This document shows, piece by piece, positions 26,201-39,390 of a DNA stretch of 64,000 nucleotides. A program made the translations under genes and the position numbers. The DNA comes from Centropus unirufus (lineage: Eukaryota; Chordata; Aves; Cuculiformes; Centropidae): the NCBI GenBank assembly GCA_013397695.1, contig VYZI01000002.1, positions 6,496,796 through 6,560,795 of the forward strand, read 5' to 3'. The notes under the pieces were generated by a model, which searched no databases, was not told the origin of the DNA, and saw only the letters and a program-made list of their open reading frames with translations. The stretch's first letter is position 1, and every line of letters begins with the position of its first letter.

Positions 26201-28612
26201 AGGTCTCTTCAAAAACCTTTCAGTCTCTGCATACAATCAGAATAAAAAACTCACTGGACTGTGACTGATGAATTCATCTTCATAATTTTTCATGGGTTTT
26301 AAAATCTGTATTGCTGGTATATTTTAATATGGGAATTTCAGTAACTGATATATATTAAGAATATTGGTAAACTGGGAAATGAGCTGCATTGATGATCTTC
26401 AGATCCTTTTGCATAGTATCATTCATCAAATATAATCTTTCATCATATACGTTTATTCCTTTAAGTCATAAAAATGTGAAGCTACATTCAGAAGCCGTCA
26501 TGAATATTCACATATACCTATGAACACATATAGCCTACCTTCAAGCTGTAGTTTTCCTTATGTCACTTCTCAGAATTTCCAATCAAATCAGAATCAGAAA
26601 ATAAAAGGTATGTGACTGTTAGAGGTAAAAGAACTTCCTTGTCTTCTTTTGTGTGGTGTGATCTTAAATTAGTGCTTCTGTTTTATATCTCTGCATTACT
26701 CACTGCTAGTTCAAAATATGGTTGGTGAGGAAAAAAGAGTGAATGTGAGATGTTCCTCAAGGAACTAATTAATTCCTAAGGAGACTAATGTTCTGGTCAA
26801 CTAACTGCTTTTGAAGAGTGTTGAATTTTGATTCAGGTATCTGCTGAAGAAAGTTGTACTTAATTCGACATGTGGAAATCATGATCCTGTATAGGTCATT
26901 CTTCTTGTTAACCTAATATTAAGAAATATTTACATAATGCCTTCTTTTAGGGACAATAAAATTTCCATGAATCTTACATTATACTTTCTGGTTTCAAACT
27001 GTTTCCAAAAGCTTGATCCAGAAGAGTTTGCATATGATAACAAAGATGAATCATAATTCTTTGCAACAGCAGTTGCTGCATTTCTACCAAAGCAAGCAAG
27101 GATAAGAGAAAGAATATAACTTGTAATAGGTGTGAAGGTAGTGGCATTGCCTCTCTCAAACTGCAGGGAGAAGGTACGGTAAATCAGGGACAAAAGCTTT
27201 AGCCTACAAGAGGAGCCACTCCAGAATAGACTAACGGCTTTCTTATGCTATTGTTCCATCTGACAATGGCCTTTACCATATGCTTAGAGGAAAGTGCAAG
27301 AAACCCTACAGTGAGTACTTTCAAAATATTCTGCCCACGGAGAAAATTTTTTGTTAATCCCTGTCAGTGATGATTGGTTTATATCCTGGAGCAAGATGGC
27401 TTCAAGGTTAAGTATAAAATAACTTTTAGACTAGTACAACACATACTACTGTAAAAAAATAAGTTGTGTTTTCCTGAAATACTTTATTTTTATAATGTGA
27501 TAACAGACGCTGGCCAAATGATGTCAAGCAAATTCCTTAGAAGGTTTCAGTGTTTATTGTAGAGGCTGGAAAATGAAGGAGAACTAGGATAAAAAGAAAA
27601 GATTAAATCTGTGTGATTTACAAAGAATTTGTGAAAATAAGCATGCTTTTTATGACTTTTTCCTATTTTTCATACAGTAAAATGGAAATTATACCCAATT
27701 TTGGTAGAAATTTTTATAATGTCTTTAACCTGTTATGTACCTTCTGATGATACTGATGGAGGAGAAGATTATTTTTAAGGTGTAATAAATAAATTTTTCT
27801 AAAAAATAATTATTAAAGTATCAACTTTTACACTGGAAGTGCTTTCTGTTCTCTAGTCACATTCATGACTCCAGTGAAATAATTGCTTTCCTGTTCCTTC
27901 TAGTCACAGCACATTATACATGCAAGAATTGGATTTTATTGCTTTAAAAGAAAAGAGAAAAGAAAAAAATTCAAGCCTTCTCTTCATATTTTGAAAGGGA
28001 AAAAGGCATAAATTCAAATACCTTTTCCCCCTTTTAAAATATAGTTAAATAAAGAAAAAGTGATCCCCTTTTGTATTTGAATCATTCATAGGCTTGTTTC
28101 TGCTTTTTTATTGACTGTGGTGGAAAAAAAATAAGCTTCTAAGTTTTTTAGACTGTACAGTCTAAATAGTGTCATGAGAAGATCTCTTTTAGACTCATCG
28201 GTGCTGAATACGACGTTACTATTCTCTGGTCTCCAAACCTATAATCCACCCAAACTGCCATTCCCACAGCTCTACTGGATAAACGAGACTGAGAGCTTTG
28301 CCTTACCCACTTTAAGCACAGCCAGTTCTCTTTTCAGACTGCCTTCATCAGCTGATTAATACTACCATGACTCCATATGGAGTTCTCATAGGAACCACGC
28401 TGCCAACAAGCTGCAGAACTGGCAGCCCTTTGGAAACAGGAAAGGAGGAACCTCTTAGAGTTGCTAATATCTGCAGTTCTCACTGCGAGATGAACTTTTG
28501 CCTGCAGCTTACAATCGGGAACTGTATGAGCATTCTGCTAAGAGCATAGCTGCTATTATGCTTGTGGGTTTTTTGTGCATTGTTTGTGAATTTTGATCTT
28601 GCTAGCCTGGCT

Positions 28613-28630
28613 AACTATAGTTCTATAGTT
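28613..28630. repeat. Short inverted repeat
   Basis: The arms aactata and tatagtt pair perfectly around a 4-base loop. It is probably chance at this size in AT-rich DNA. Confidence 0.6.
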
Positions 28631-29966
28631 CGGGTTCTGTGTATTCTCAGTGCAGGTTTCAGCCTAAAATCGCCCTGCCAAAGGAGAGAAAGGGAACACC
28701 AATGCTAGTGAATCAAACAATCCAAATTTGTTCATGAGTCCAAAACAGTCAGAATTACAGGCTATATTCCATTCTTTCTAGTTCTGCTATCAAAGGTTTA
28801 CTGACTATGGAGCCTGCTATACAGGGAATGAATCTGCTGCTGTTCCCAAGTAAATTCCAAATTTATTTTGCAGATTTAAGAGAGTCCTATGTTGAAAAAA
28901 ACTCAGATGACTTCACTGAAAAGAAATGGTCTTTGTAGAAAGATAGTTCCCTGTCAGGACTGAAGGGTCCTTACTTACACTTCTTGGAAATGGTTCAAGT
29001 TGTGGTTTCTTATACATTCACATGGATAAAGAAACTAGCATGCATAAAGTGTGCTGTCTCTTAGCACTGGACCCTGCCCTTGTCAATCTGTCAGTAAAGA
29101 TTGCAGCTGTTCTACTAAAGAGTTGCAAGATGCTTTTTTCATCTTTACTACTGTAATTAGGAAGTGATAGTACAGGTGGAATTAGGTTTTACTTACATGT
29201 CATTTATACACATACTATTTCATCGCTTAAAATATAGTTTTGCTTCACAGGGGTACGGGCTCTAGATTATTTGTTCTTACTCCCTCCATTTAGAAGAAGT
29301 CTTAAAACTGAGAGCTCCCACATGCCTCGTTGGACGCCAGTGCCCAAAGACCAGCAAATCAAGAACTGATGTAGATAACATCTCATTTCTAGAATGAAGA
29401 TAAGCAATTAAATGAAGAAAAAGGAGCCAAGAATGCAAATAAGTTAAATTAGGTGCATTGCAGGATGACTTAACAACTTAAAGCAACTGATATTGTACCA
29501 GAAACAGATTTAAGATTAGCACAGGTAGCAGAGGAGGCCTGAAATTTGGTCTTCGTGTGTATGGCTAAAAAAGCAAAGTCAGCAAAGTAATTGTGTGCAA
29601 TAGTATAGACTAGATTTCCTGATGTAATTAATTAAAGAAAAAAACAGGTAAACAATGTATTTTATTTCCAATCAGCATGTCAGTGCGGCTTGGGGTAGCA
29701 GCTTTCTTCAAATGTCCCACACTGTCAGGCTTGTATTGATTTAAAAGCTCTGGCACACTACTCACGCAAGCTGCTGTAACATCCTCCTGGATGGAAATAG
29801 CCCTCAAAGCACCTGCGTAATAATACTTTTATTAATCACATGATCAAATATGGTAGGATGAATTTTAAAAAGTATCCTCAGGCTAATGACAGTGGGTTAC
29901 AACCTGTGTAAGTGTGAATGGTGTAGTTCCAAAATGTGAATTTTTCCCAATTTATATCAAACACAT

Positions 29967-29987
29967 ACATAGCATTACATGCTATGT
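29967..29987. repeat. Perfect 9-bp-arm hairpin
   Basis: acatagcat and atgctatgt are exact reverse complements separated by tac. It could be a chance palindrome or the core of an eroded palindromic repeat. No neighbouring feature suggests a role. Confidence 0.75.
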
Positions 29988-30319
29988 AATGTTGCTGTGG
30001 AATATGATAGCTGTGGTCTAACATCTGAGAAAAATCTTACAAATCACACTCAAAATGTTTCTCGCTGAACTAGTATAGGTAAAGTGAAATTAATTCCAAA
30101 GATGGTCTTCTGTCAAACATGCAAATTAACTGAATTTCATTATCTGAAACTTCTCTTGGGAAATGATTGGAAGCCGAGCAATACCAGATAAAATTAAGTG
30201 ATTTTTTATGGAGAGCCATAGAACTATATAGCTTTATTTTTTTAATACAAAAATAGCAATTCATTGAGCTCAAGAGGAAAATACCTAATAAGGCTTGATT
30301 GTTTAATTACAGCTCAGGA

Positions 30320-32200
30320 AGCCTGTGAATACAGTGCTCCTGAAAATTCTTCAGGAGTTGGAGGGCGCTCCCTCAGAGAAGAAACATTTTAATATATGTT
30401 GTATAATGGTCTTTGATGAATTCTTTTCTTCCATAAGGTTTTATAAATTCATTTTAAGCCCATCTAAGCTTTTGAGATTTCCAACATCCTGCAGCTATGA
30501 GTTCTACAGTTTAATTAAGTGCTTTGTGAAAAGTGTTTCCTTTTGTTTGCTTTAAGCCTGCCACTTGATAACTAAGTCTCCTAAATTCCATCATGGTGGG
30601 AACCAGGGAATACTTTTTCTTCATGTATTTTATTTATTCAAGTCAATATTTTGTAGGATTTAATCATATTAATCTCGTGGGTTTTTCTTTTCCACTTAGT
30701 CTTTTTTTTCATTTTTTCTCATTAAATAACAACTTCTATCATCCTAGGTACAATTTTCTGTATCTTCTTTGGTTCCCATTTGGTTCCCATTTTCACAATA
30801 TGGGGAAATAGAATTGCATTCAGTATTCAACAAGATTCGTGCTGTACTTTTTTGCAGCTATGTCTACCATTGAGCTGATTTTATGCTCTCTCAAGAGTAT
30901 TGACCTGAAGCTTGTATAGAAGTGTTCATGAAGGCACCCAAAGCTCTGTTTTGAGTGAACATAACTAATTTAGACTCATCATAGTAATAGTTTTGTATTT
31001 ATGACTGTTGGTAGTCTTCAGATATATTGTGCAGACAGTCATTATTACGATAGTCTTCTGTATAGCTTGTTGCAGCTGGCCTTTGTTTTCATAGCCCTAA
31101 ATAATTTAGCATTGGCAGCAAAATTTGTCATCTCTTCATTGGCATTTCTTGATCCGGCATATAAACCCTGAATAAGAGACATAGATATCCTTGTTGGACT
31201 TCTTTGGAAAACTCCCTTCATAGAAGATTTTAAAAAAATTACTGTTCTTTATTTCTCATCTTCTAATGAATGAAGAACCTTGGGAAATATTTTTCCTGTT
31301 ATTCGGAGTAACTTACTGTTTATAAGACCCTTGGCAAAGAACTTTATTAAAAGCTTTCTGAAAATTCAAGTACATCGTGTCTGTCACACATCCCAAGCTA
31401 CTATGCTCCTGAATTTTTCAAAGAGCTCCAATAGGTTTGTAAGGCACAATAACACACTAAAAATGCTGTTAACTTTTCTCATTATACTTATCTAACAATT
31501 TAAAGCTTCATTTCCTTTTTTCTTTTTCTGATCAAGGAGTTAGATTCATTCATGCATATTTTCTTCTACTCCAGCTGAAACATGTCAGAAGAACTGGCTG
31601 ACTTTTGTTACCATTGATTCTTTCAGCACTGAGATCGTTTTCAGTAGAATTAATCATCCAGCAATTTCATATTTGACTTGTAGAGGAATATCATGTCATT
31701 TTGGTGAGTAGTTACTATTCATTTTATTGATTTATTCTAAGAATTTTTTGACTGAGAGTCCAACTACAGACAATTCCTACAATTCTCCTTCTATAAAAAA
31801 GATTCATATGTGGGAACCAGCCTAAGTTCATCTGTAGAAAGCACCAATATGAAGAATTTAACTGTTCAGCTTTGGTGTTCTCTCCTCTAACAGCTTCTCA
31901 ATCATCTAATCATCTGTTAGTCCCATAGAATTTCTAGCAGACTACCTGCTTTTGATGCTGAAAAGGTATTATGAGTAGTTTTATATCTTTATATATGCTT
32001 TTAGTGGTTTAATATTTCGCTTTCTAGACTTACAAGCTTTTCTACTTCACATATTTGCACAAAACTTATAACTTCTGAGAGCTGCCTATATTTTAGTAAC
32101 AATTAAATAAAAATACTTTTTAAACCTATTCCACAACTGCTTTTTTTAAAAAAAAAATGGTGTCTTTTGTAGTTTCTATGAAAAAAATTATTGGAATATT
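30320..32200 (-). mobile_element. Ancient CR1/L3-type LINE remnant, about 1.9 kb
   Basis: The plus strand reads as the eroded antisense of an old CR1-clade LINE reverse-transcriptase ORF. In order, landmarks are 'ccaacatcctgcagctatga' then 'gttctacagtttaattaag' (30479-30520), 'tgtttcctt' and 'cctgccacttgataac' (30533-30575), 'ttgcattcagtattcaacaa' (about 30813), 'aacataactaatttagactc' (30959), 'aatttagcattggcagcaaa' (31103), 'gaactttattaaaagctttc' then 'tgaaaattcaagtac' (31339-31373), 'tagtcccatagaatttctag' with 'cagactacctgcttttgatg' (31918-31958), and weakly 'atggtgtctttt' (32157). The order matches the element read 3' to 5', so the copy lies on the minus strand. Every reading frame is broken by stops and indels, so no protein can be made. 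The 5' limit is vague and may extend to about 32330. The small frames at 30325-31495 fall inside it and are not genes. Confidence 0.7.
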
Positions 32201-34646
32201 TTCATTTTCTCATGCCATTTTTCTTTTGTATGACAGTGAACTCTATTAGAAGTGTACACGTTATAAATATATTTGTACTGACAGCCTTTGACTTCAATAC
32301 TAGTGTGTTTGAATTTAAATTTTGTTTTCCTGCTGCTGGAGATTTACCGTGTTATTTTTGCATTTTCTCCCAAATCTTTGGAGGCAAAAAATTAAGATCT
32401 GAGATATAATGCCAGAACAATTGGTTTGGAGACACAACCTAAGGACATAGTTTTATTGTTGCAGTTATACCAAAAGGTGGATTTAATTTTACAAGAAATA
32501 TACTTTCAATTGTACTTAACCAGATACCAACAAAAGCTCTTTACTTTAGGGTTTTATTTAATTCCAATTAAGTAAAATCAAGTATATAATTTTCTTACAG
32601 TTACAAAGAAGACAATTCTTTGTAACAGTATTCTTTTTATCAGATTCTTATGGTTTATATAACTTAAATGTTTTTGAGATTTATTGCTGTTCAATAATAA
32701 TAATACTTGTATGGAATAGGAACAAGGCAGTTATTCAGATGGTATTCTAGTAGGATAACTCATAAAAATAGCAACATTTGTTTGATAAAAACATAGGCCA
32801 CCAGTTTTGAAGCAGGTGATTCTTTTCTATCTACAGAATTAAATACAGTTGGAGGAGACAGGGAGAATTTATTGGTGCATCCAAATCTTGGATGTGAACA
32901 TATAGGTTGATCCTGAAGCTCCAGAGTGCTGTCTGGATACAGGCATTGGGCTATGAAAGAAGAGATGCAAGTCCCATTTGTTTTCAAGTTGCTAATGCAG
33001 CTTGGACCAGTAGTAACAGGGCAATTATTACAGGCTGGATGAGGCTTTGTTCCTTTTCACAGCTATGCTGTGCAAATTATTATCTGGTTTCCATACCCAA
33101 ATTTTTGAACTTTTTTGCTGGAGGGTGTTTCTTCCTTTTCTATCCCTTGCTATCTGCATATGTCAATAGAATTTCAGTTTCCTGCCTGCCTTCTCTTAAA
33201 TTTGTCATCAATGTCCACTATTTTACAGTAAAATACCTTCTAAGCAGATAAGGGAATATCGATTTTTATGAGTTTAAAAGATTAACTGGAATTTCCAAGA
33301 GAAAGAGGGGAGATGCTGCCTTCTAGTTCTCATTCCACTGACAATAAAATAAAAAACAAAGAAGAGGATGTTTTTAATTTTCTTACCTAAAAATCTTGGA
33401 GAATTTGAAAAGCGAATGGATTTTGAGATTAAACTACCTGTGTTGCTTCTCTCCTGAAAAGGAAGATATATGGTGATGGCAGTGCTTAAATCAAACAGCT
33501 GATGCAGCAACATTATTATTTAAAGTGTACCATAAATTTCTATTAAGAATTTGAAGCATCTGTAGCTGTCATTGTATTATCAGACCTAAGTCATTGCTGT
33601 TATGGGGCCTAGAGACATTTAGTTCAGTTAAAAGGAGAAAGAATTGAGAAAGTTATAGATAAACAGAAATAAAGTTTTTCTATATTTACAAACAGTCGAT
33701 ATTCATGATGGTACAAAAGAGCTCAGCATTGTAATTGACCTAAAGATAATGTGGCTCTGTGTTTCATCCTGCCTGCCCTGAAGTGTGATCCAAAGTTATT
33801 TTTCTAGGCCTTAAAACTATAGCTTTGAACCTGAATTCCTTGTGTAATTTACACAAATTCCTTTGTGGAAAACTGCTAATTTATATATAATTTATTGTAA
33901 TACCAAGACTAATGATGCTTTCTTTTGATATTAATTTCAGTATGATATTCATTTGCTATGATAACACTGGAAAAAGTATTCAAGAGATTATAATGTCCTG
34001 ACAAGGAATCATGTAAACCTATTTTCTCCAGCCCTTTTTTTGGAGATCGTGTAAGTTGCCTTGGAGCTGATTTGCTGTTTGTGAGATAATGAACTACAGG
34101 AGCTACAGTGTGAATAATATTGTATCGATTTATGTTTAATTCAAAACTTCTCTACAGAGTTCTGCAAGTTTTCTGGAAACCATGAATCTTGCCTCACTGT
34201 ATGTTAAGGATGTTCCTCCAGAAAGCTGAGGTGTGTAAAAAAGACCTTTATTCCAATTTCCACAGTAAGATGAGAAAAGGGAGGAAAGGCCTATAGTTAC
34301 TTAAGATCTGAGTAGAAGGTCTTGAGTACAGTGAGCTGGTCATTCACATTTTATGTAGCTAACAGAACTTCACAGATGAAAGCAAGAGAGCTGAAGCATG
34401 AACAAGGACAAGCTCTGTACATAATTGTGAGCTATGCAATGACCAGACATGCTGTATAATCTGGGACAGTATATTAGCAAATGTTTCTCTGGGATGTTCT
34501 TTGGTACACAGAAGTCATATATAATCAGTCACAAGTAATCAGTCATAAAACGATGTCACTGATGTAGATTAGTTTTTTACCTAATTAATTGAGAATAAGA
34601 TCTGAAGGATTCTTATGAAGATTGCTACTGTAGATTTTTTCTTTTA

Positions 34647-34725
34647 CATAAATGATTTTTTTAATACAGAAGACTTTTATTAACTCTAAAACTTAGGAGT
34701 TTATTAACCTCCATAAATGATTTTT
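34647..34725. repeat. Partial direct repeat, 65-bp spacing
   Basis: cataaatgattttt occurs at 34647-34660 and again at 34712-34725, with ttattaac-type text near each copy. It looks like an old local duplication. Confidence 0.6.
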
Positions 34726-37700
34726 GCAAATATAAGGTCTGTTCATTCACATTTTTTTGTGAATCATGAGGTAAGAGCTTTGATTCAATACTGTGGAATG
34801 TGCTCATAATTTTGCCAAAAATACCAAAAGACATTTTTTTCAGAACACTATTTATTATGTGTTAGAAGTATAACTTTACCATTCTTTCATGCAGTTAAGG
34901 TAACAAGTCAACATGGTAGACAAAGTAATTTTAAACTTTGAGAAAAAAAGTTACCCAAACCTTTCTATTTGTGGTTATTCTAATATGTTTGCTTTTGATA
35001 CCTAATTATGCAGTAGCATCTAACTAACATGATTGTTGTGTCAATTAGGGTGGTGTAGATAATTTTCAAAGACAAATACATTCTTAAAGATATGTCTTTT
35101 TTTCCAGGTTTAGTTGTTTTAAACTCTTAAGGCCTGTAAACTGATAATATCTTAATATTTGTTTCATTTTGAGGGTGTTGGTGGATTTATTATCACTGAG
35201 AGGCAAATGTGACATTAATGTATTATATTACTGACATAATACATTTACTAATATTACTGTCTATTGATATTTTCCATGATTGTTGGATTGAATTTGAAAA
35301 ATAAAGCTCTCTCTGAGCAGGACGAGAGCTATACATCTGTGGTTGTGTTAAGTGTTTCTAAAAATGATCACAGTGCATGGTGCACTGTTCTCTCTTTTGT
35401 GATAGAAATTGTGTAAGACCTTTGAAACTGAGTATGTCAAATTTGTCATGAAGGAATTTGGAACCTAAGGAGCTGTGTGGCTCAGAGTTATGTGTTACAG
35501 AAAGGGAAAATTTTATTAACGTTAAAAAATGGCCACACTGATTCAAGAAATCTGTATTGTCATTTCTCAATTTGAAATGACAAGAAATATTTTGCTAGGA
35601 TTTCACTTCTAGAGGTTCTGAATGTACAGTACCATCAGCCAAGCATTCAGTCACTTCAAGTATGGGTTCATGCAGAAAAGTATGTGATTCCAAGAACAGA
35701 TTTAATTGAGAAATTAAGTGTAACTACCAATGGAGTTCTTGACCTGGAAAAGCCTTTTTATACAGCCTTTGCTTGTCTTCTAGCAAATGTTTTTGTTTTT
35801 TTTTAATTTACTATTATTGAGAGATTTTACTCAGGATGCTTTTCTGCAGTTACGTGCAGAGTGGTGTATGTGTTTCTGTAATGCTAATTACATGGCTGTC
35901 CAGCTTGGGAAACTGTTCAGCTGTGCTCCTCTTATTGGCTTTCATGCTCTGGTCTCATCCTACCACAGAGCTGGGATGTGGCTGTGAATGCACAGTGGCT
36001 GAATATTTGGGATTTTGTAGGATTAGTATGCTCTAATTTGTTACATTTTTTATCACTTTAATTTTAAAATGTATACTAAATAGTAGCTGTAGGTTACATT
36101 CTTTTGTCCAAGTCCAGCTCAATATTGCTTCAGGCCAAAATAGTTTAATCTTCCAGTCAGATAAAGGAAAATAATGTTGACACAGTCAATAGAAACAGTT
36201 TTAAATCTAAGCTGGAACCTTCTCCTGGGCTTGGAATTAAATACAGCTCAAGTGCAGTTTGCTTTCATCCATAATGGCTAGTTAAACATTGTTATACTCA
36301 TTTTATTCGGAGGACACCTCCTGTGACATGTTTTAATATATCTGGCATGCATTAATGGCCAGAAAGCAACTGCTGTTGCCAGTTATTTCATTTGTAATGT
36401 GCAATAACACAGCAGAAGAAAATCAGTGAATCACAGAAGTAGCTTCAGGGATCCCATAGGTCATAGAACTAATTTCATCCTGTAAATAAATAAAAGATGC
36501 AAAAATACAATTCCCACTTTCTCAGTGGAATCAGAATGACAAGGTCAATGGGCACAGATTACTGAACTATACACATTTACAATATTGATACTTGTACTAC
36601 AGAGTGCAAGTCCTTCATACCCTGTCAGAATCCTGTTGTTTACAAAAGTATAATACAATACTGCAGACAAAAGAAACATCACTTGCTTTTTGTTTAAAAT
36701 ATAATTTTTTTCATGATTTAAATGAACTAATTTTGGAATATATCCTAGCAATGGCCATAGAGACTGCTTTTAATTTTCTGATACAGCCCATGAAAATATT
36801 GAGATCTGTGGTAAAGTTGTCAGAATGAAAGTAAGATATAAAATACTCCCCCATTTTACTATGTTTCAGTGATAATTTATAGCAAATATTTCACATTATT
36901 AGAAACAAATGGAAAAGAAAGCCAAGAAGTTAAAAGAAAATAACTCAAATTTTGCAGAGTTCTGGTGCCAGTTGCTGTCTGAATTCTGAGAGTCACATGG
37001 AATTTTTTCTTTCGTGGCAAGTTTCCAAGAATATGAGATTAGAATATCTTTCTTTTTTCTCTTATAATATAAGGATTTTAATATTCTGAGGATGTGCTTT
37101 GTAACAGTGCATCTAATTTAACACAACTGGCCTGCATTTTTTCCTGGGTTATTGTTTTGTTCTGTTCCTATATCATTGAGTCCTTATCCCTTGGTAAGAG
37201 AATAGTCCTTCCACCTTTTCACATCCTCCAGACAAAGAAAAAACTTTCCTGCCCAGTAAAACCAAAAAGCCATCTGGACCAAACAATTAATACAATTTCT
37301 GCATATTTACTTGTATTTATTTCTGTTTCTAATTTATCTAGGCTAAGTAATAGGCACGATTCTGCTGTCTTCTCCTTTATCCCACCTAATTTGTTATAAG
37401 TTTGGACACTGAAACCTGTGCAAAGTTAGACAACAATGAAATCAAGAAATTACATACTAATGAGGTAGAACCTCCCTATTTGACCAATATTGCCTAAGTG
37501 CTCAGAAATGTCATTTAATTGAATTTCTCTGATGAAATCTTGTGATAGCGCTGTTTATTAGCATCGACTACATTGGTAATATGTTTAGTGTTTATGAAAC
37601 ACTTTTTGATGGACTTGTAATTAAAATTTATACAATCACACTATATAAAACATACAGATCTATTAATTGTTCAAACTTTTACATACATCATGCACTTCAT

Positions 37701-37829
37701 ATCATCATGATTTAATTTAATAATTAATATTTTCCTCCTGTCTCACTGGAGAAAGATCCCTGTAGCTTAGCAGAACTCATGGAGGGAGAGGAGCTGTCAT
37801 CTGTATAATGTCTGCCTGATTTACTGCAG

Positions 37830-37924
37830 AAACGGGTAAACTTGCCATGACTGAAGGAGAAATCCAGTGGAACAGAAGAGAAATATTCACAGCTGAAGCA
37901 AAAGAGTACGCTGCCATGAAAAAA
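37830..37924 (+). other. Weak exon candidate
   Basis: The sequence tttactgcag at 37820-37829 resembles a splice acceptor, though its pyrimidine tract is poor. The purine-rich text that follows stays open from 37820 to 37942 (41 codons: acidic and lysine-rich, with GEIQWNRREIFTAEAKEYAA in the middle). A gtaaat donor-like site begins at 37925. I recognise no protein family. Purine-rich noncoding DNA often stays open this long, so chance is the likelier explanation. Confidence 0.12.
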
Positions 37925-38245
37925 GTAAATTCTAACTATCTCTGAATTCTGCAATGGCAAGTGAGTCGATTAAACCAAGACTCTCACATTTTCATTTTCT
38001 AGAACACCTCATGTTTGTTTTGAAAACTTTCTATTTTGTATTCTCAGCTATATCTAAATGCAAGGGGCTTCTACCCTCAAAATGATGATACCCAAGATTC
38101 CATACTGTGACTGAATAAAATAGATTAGAAGAGACATTTGATGTAATGGATGCTTTTCCTCTACATTTTATTACTTATCTATTAATTGGAGAATATAATC
38201 CTCTTTTCTCTCAGGATTGAATACTATTCAACAAATGAGTTCCAT

Positions 38246-38289
38246 AGATACATATTGAAAATCAGACAGATACATATTGAAAATAAGGC
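38246..38289. repeat. 22-bp tandem duplication
   Basis: The unit agatacatattgaaaat plus four or five more bases occurs twice head to tail (38246-38267 and 38268-38289), with changes only at the end of the second copy. It is a recent-looking slippage duplication. Confidence 0.9.
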
Positions 38290-39328
38290 AAAGTGTTGAA
38301 GAACTGTACGTCAAGTAACCACTGTCCCCCTGCCGTTCTGTGCTATGGTACAGTATGGGATTCCCATTCATCAAAACACAATGGATTTACAGGTAGGAAA
38401 CAGGGTATGCATGGGTGAGTTTGGATGACAATGTAAACTCACGACCATCAGATAACCAGTTTAAAGATTTTTTTTTAAAAGAAGCAAAGAAAAAGAAACT
38501 TTATCTGGACTGTTAGAGCTAAAAAGGCAGAAACTAATGGAGAAATTGTCAGTATCAAACTATGAATTAAAAAATTAAAACCTGCCTGAACTTATATTCC
38601 CAGATTTTTATGGTTATATGACAATTGTTAATTTCTGCTTTTGTTTTTGTTTTGTATGTGTATGAAGACTATCAGAAATAGTAAAGGAAATGCGTTCTTT
38701 TGGCTTGCTTCTAATGAAGCTGTCAGGCAGTCAAGTTCAAGCCTGTGAGTAATCTGGAAGGTTTCAGCAGAACAGAACACATACTTTGGGCTAAACATAT
38801 GTTGTGGAGTTTTAGTGCTGTCTTCTAGATGACATCCAGTCAAACCCAAATACTGAGATGGAGAATAATTCAGGCTAATATGATATTCCACAAAGTGGCA
38901 TGAATTTCATTTTATTGAGGAAAAACATCTAGAGTTGTGTTTCTAAGAGATGCTCTGCACAGGTAGAGAAAGGTAATTCCAAAGCAATCCATTTCCTCAG
39001 TCAATACAACAGGCTTCCTCTCAGTTTCCATCACAGCTCAGGGAAAAGTAACCTGAATTTCACACAAAAATAGAAATGCTTTAAATCTGCAGTATAGGCA
39101 AGACATTGGAGTCATACTTTTATTCACTGCCTAATCAAATGATCTGCAAGATGTCAGGTGTATTGTAAGCTGACATCTGCCTTCTGTTTTTTATATCACA
39201 TTAAGTATGTTATTTTTTAATTATACTAGACTTGACTCTGTTGTCACTGCCTTTCACATAAAACAGCCCAAATATTATGAAGAATACAAGGAAGCTTGAA
39301 AATAGTTCTCTGTAACTTTTTAGTCATG

Positions 39329-39390
39329 AATAGGAGTGCAGTTATTTCATCAATAGGAGTGCAGTTTATATATCAAGTGCAGTTATTTTG
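39329..39390. repeat. 23-bp tandem repeat, about 2.7 copies
   Basis: aataggagtgcag heads two 23-bp units (39329-39351 and 39352-39374), and a shortened third copy, aagtgcagttatttt, follows at 39375. The units differ at a few bases. It is a minisatellite-like array that may vary in copy number. Confidence 0.9.

Larger units (their letters stand above)
19452..30319. other. Gene-free AT-rich stretch
   Basis: No gene or RNA is supported. The contents are an A-rich run at about 19918-19940, a TA/CA microsatellite at 20611-20660, a long pyrimidine-biased segment at 22780-23210, and short A/G runs at 27945-27970. A 9-bp-arm hairpin lies at 29967-29987. A GC-richer patch at 28170-28560 has two short overlapping open frames without a known domain. 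A minus frame at 26930-27193 was inspected and not recognised. The segment at 29660-29840 is a possible conserved non-coding piece. Confidence 0.6.

Noticed and set aside
26930..27193. 87-codon minus-strand frame with a hydrophobic segment
   Set aside because: No recognised family, and a second overlapping frame is open in the same place. Treated as chance.
36420..36480. Possible CR1 3' end (aatcacagaag ... ggtcatagaac)
   Set aside because: A few words resemble the terminal part of avian CR1, but the diagnostic tandem 8-mers and the preceding conserved run are missing.
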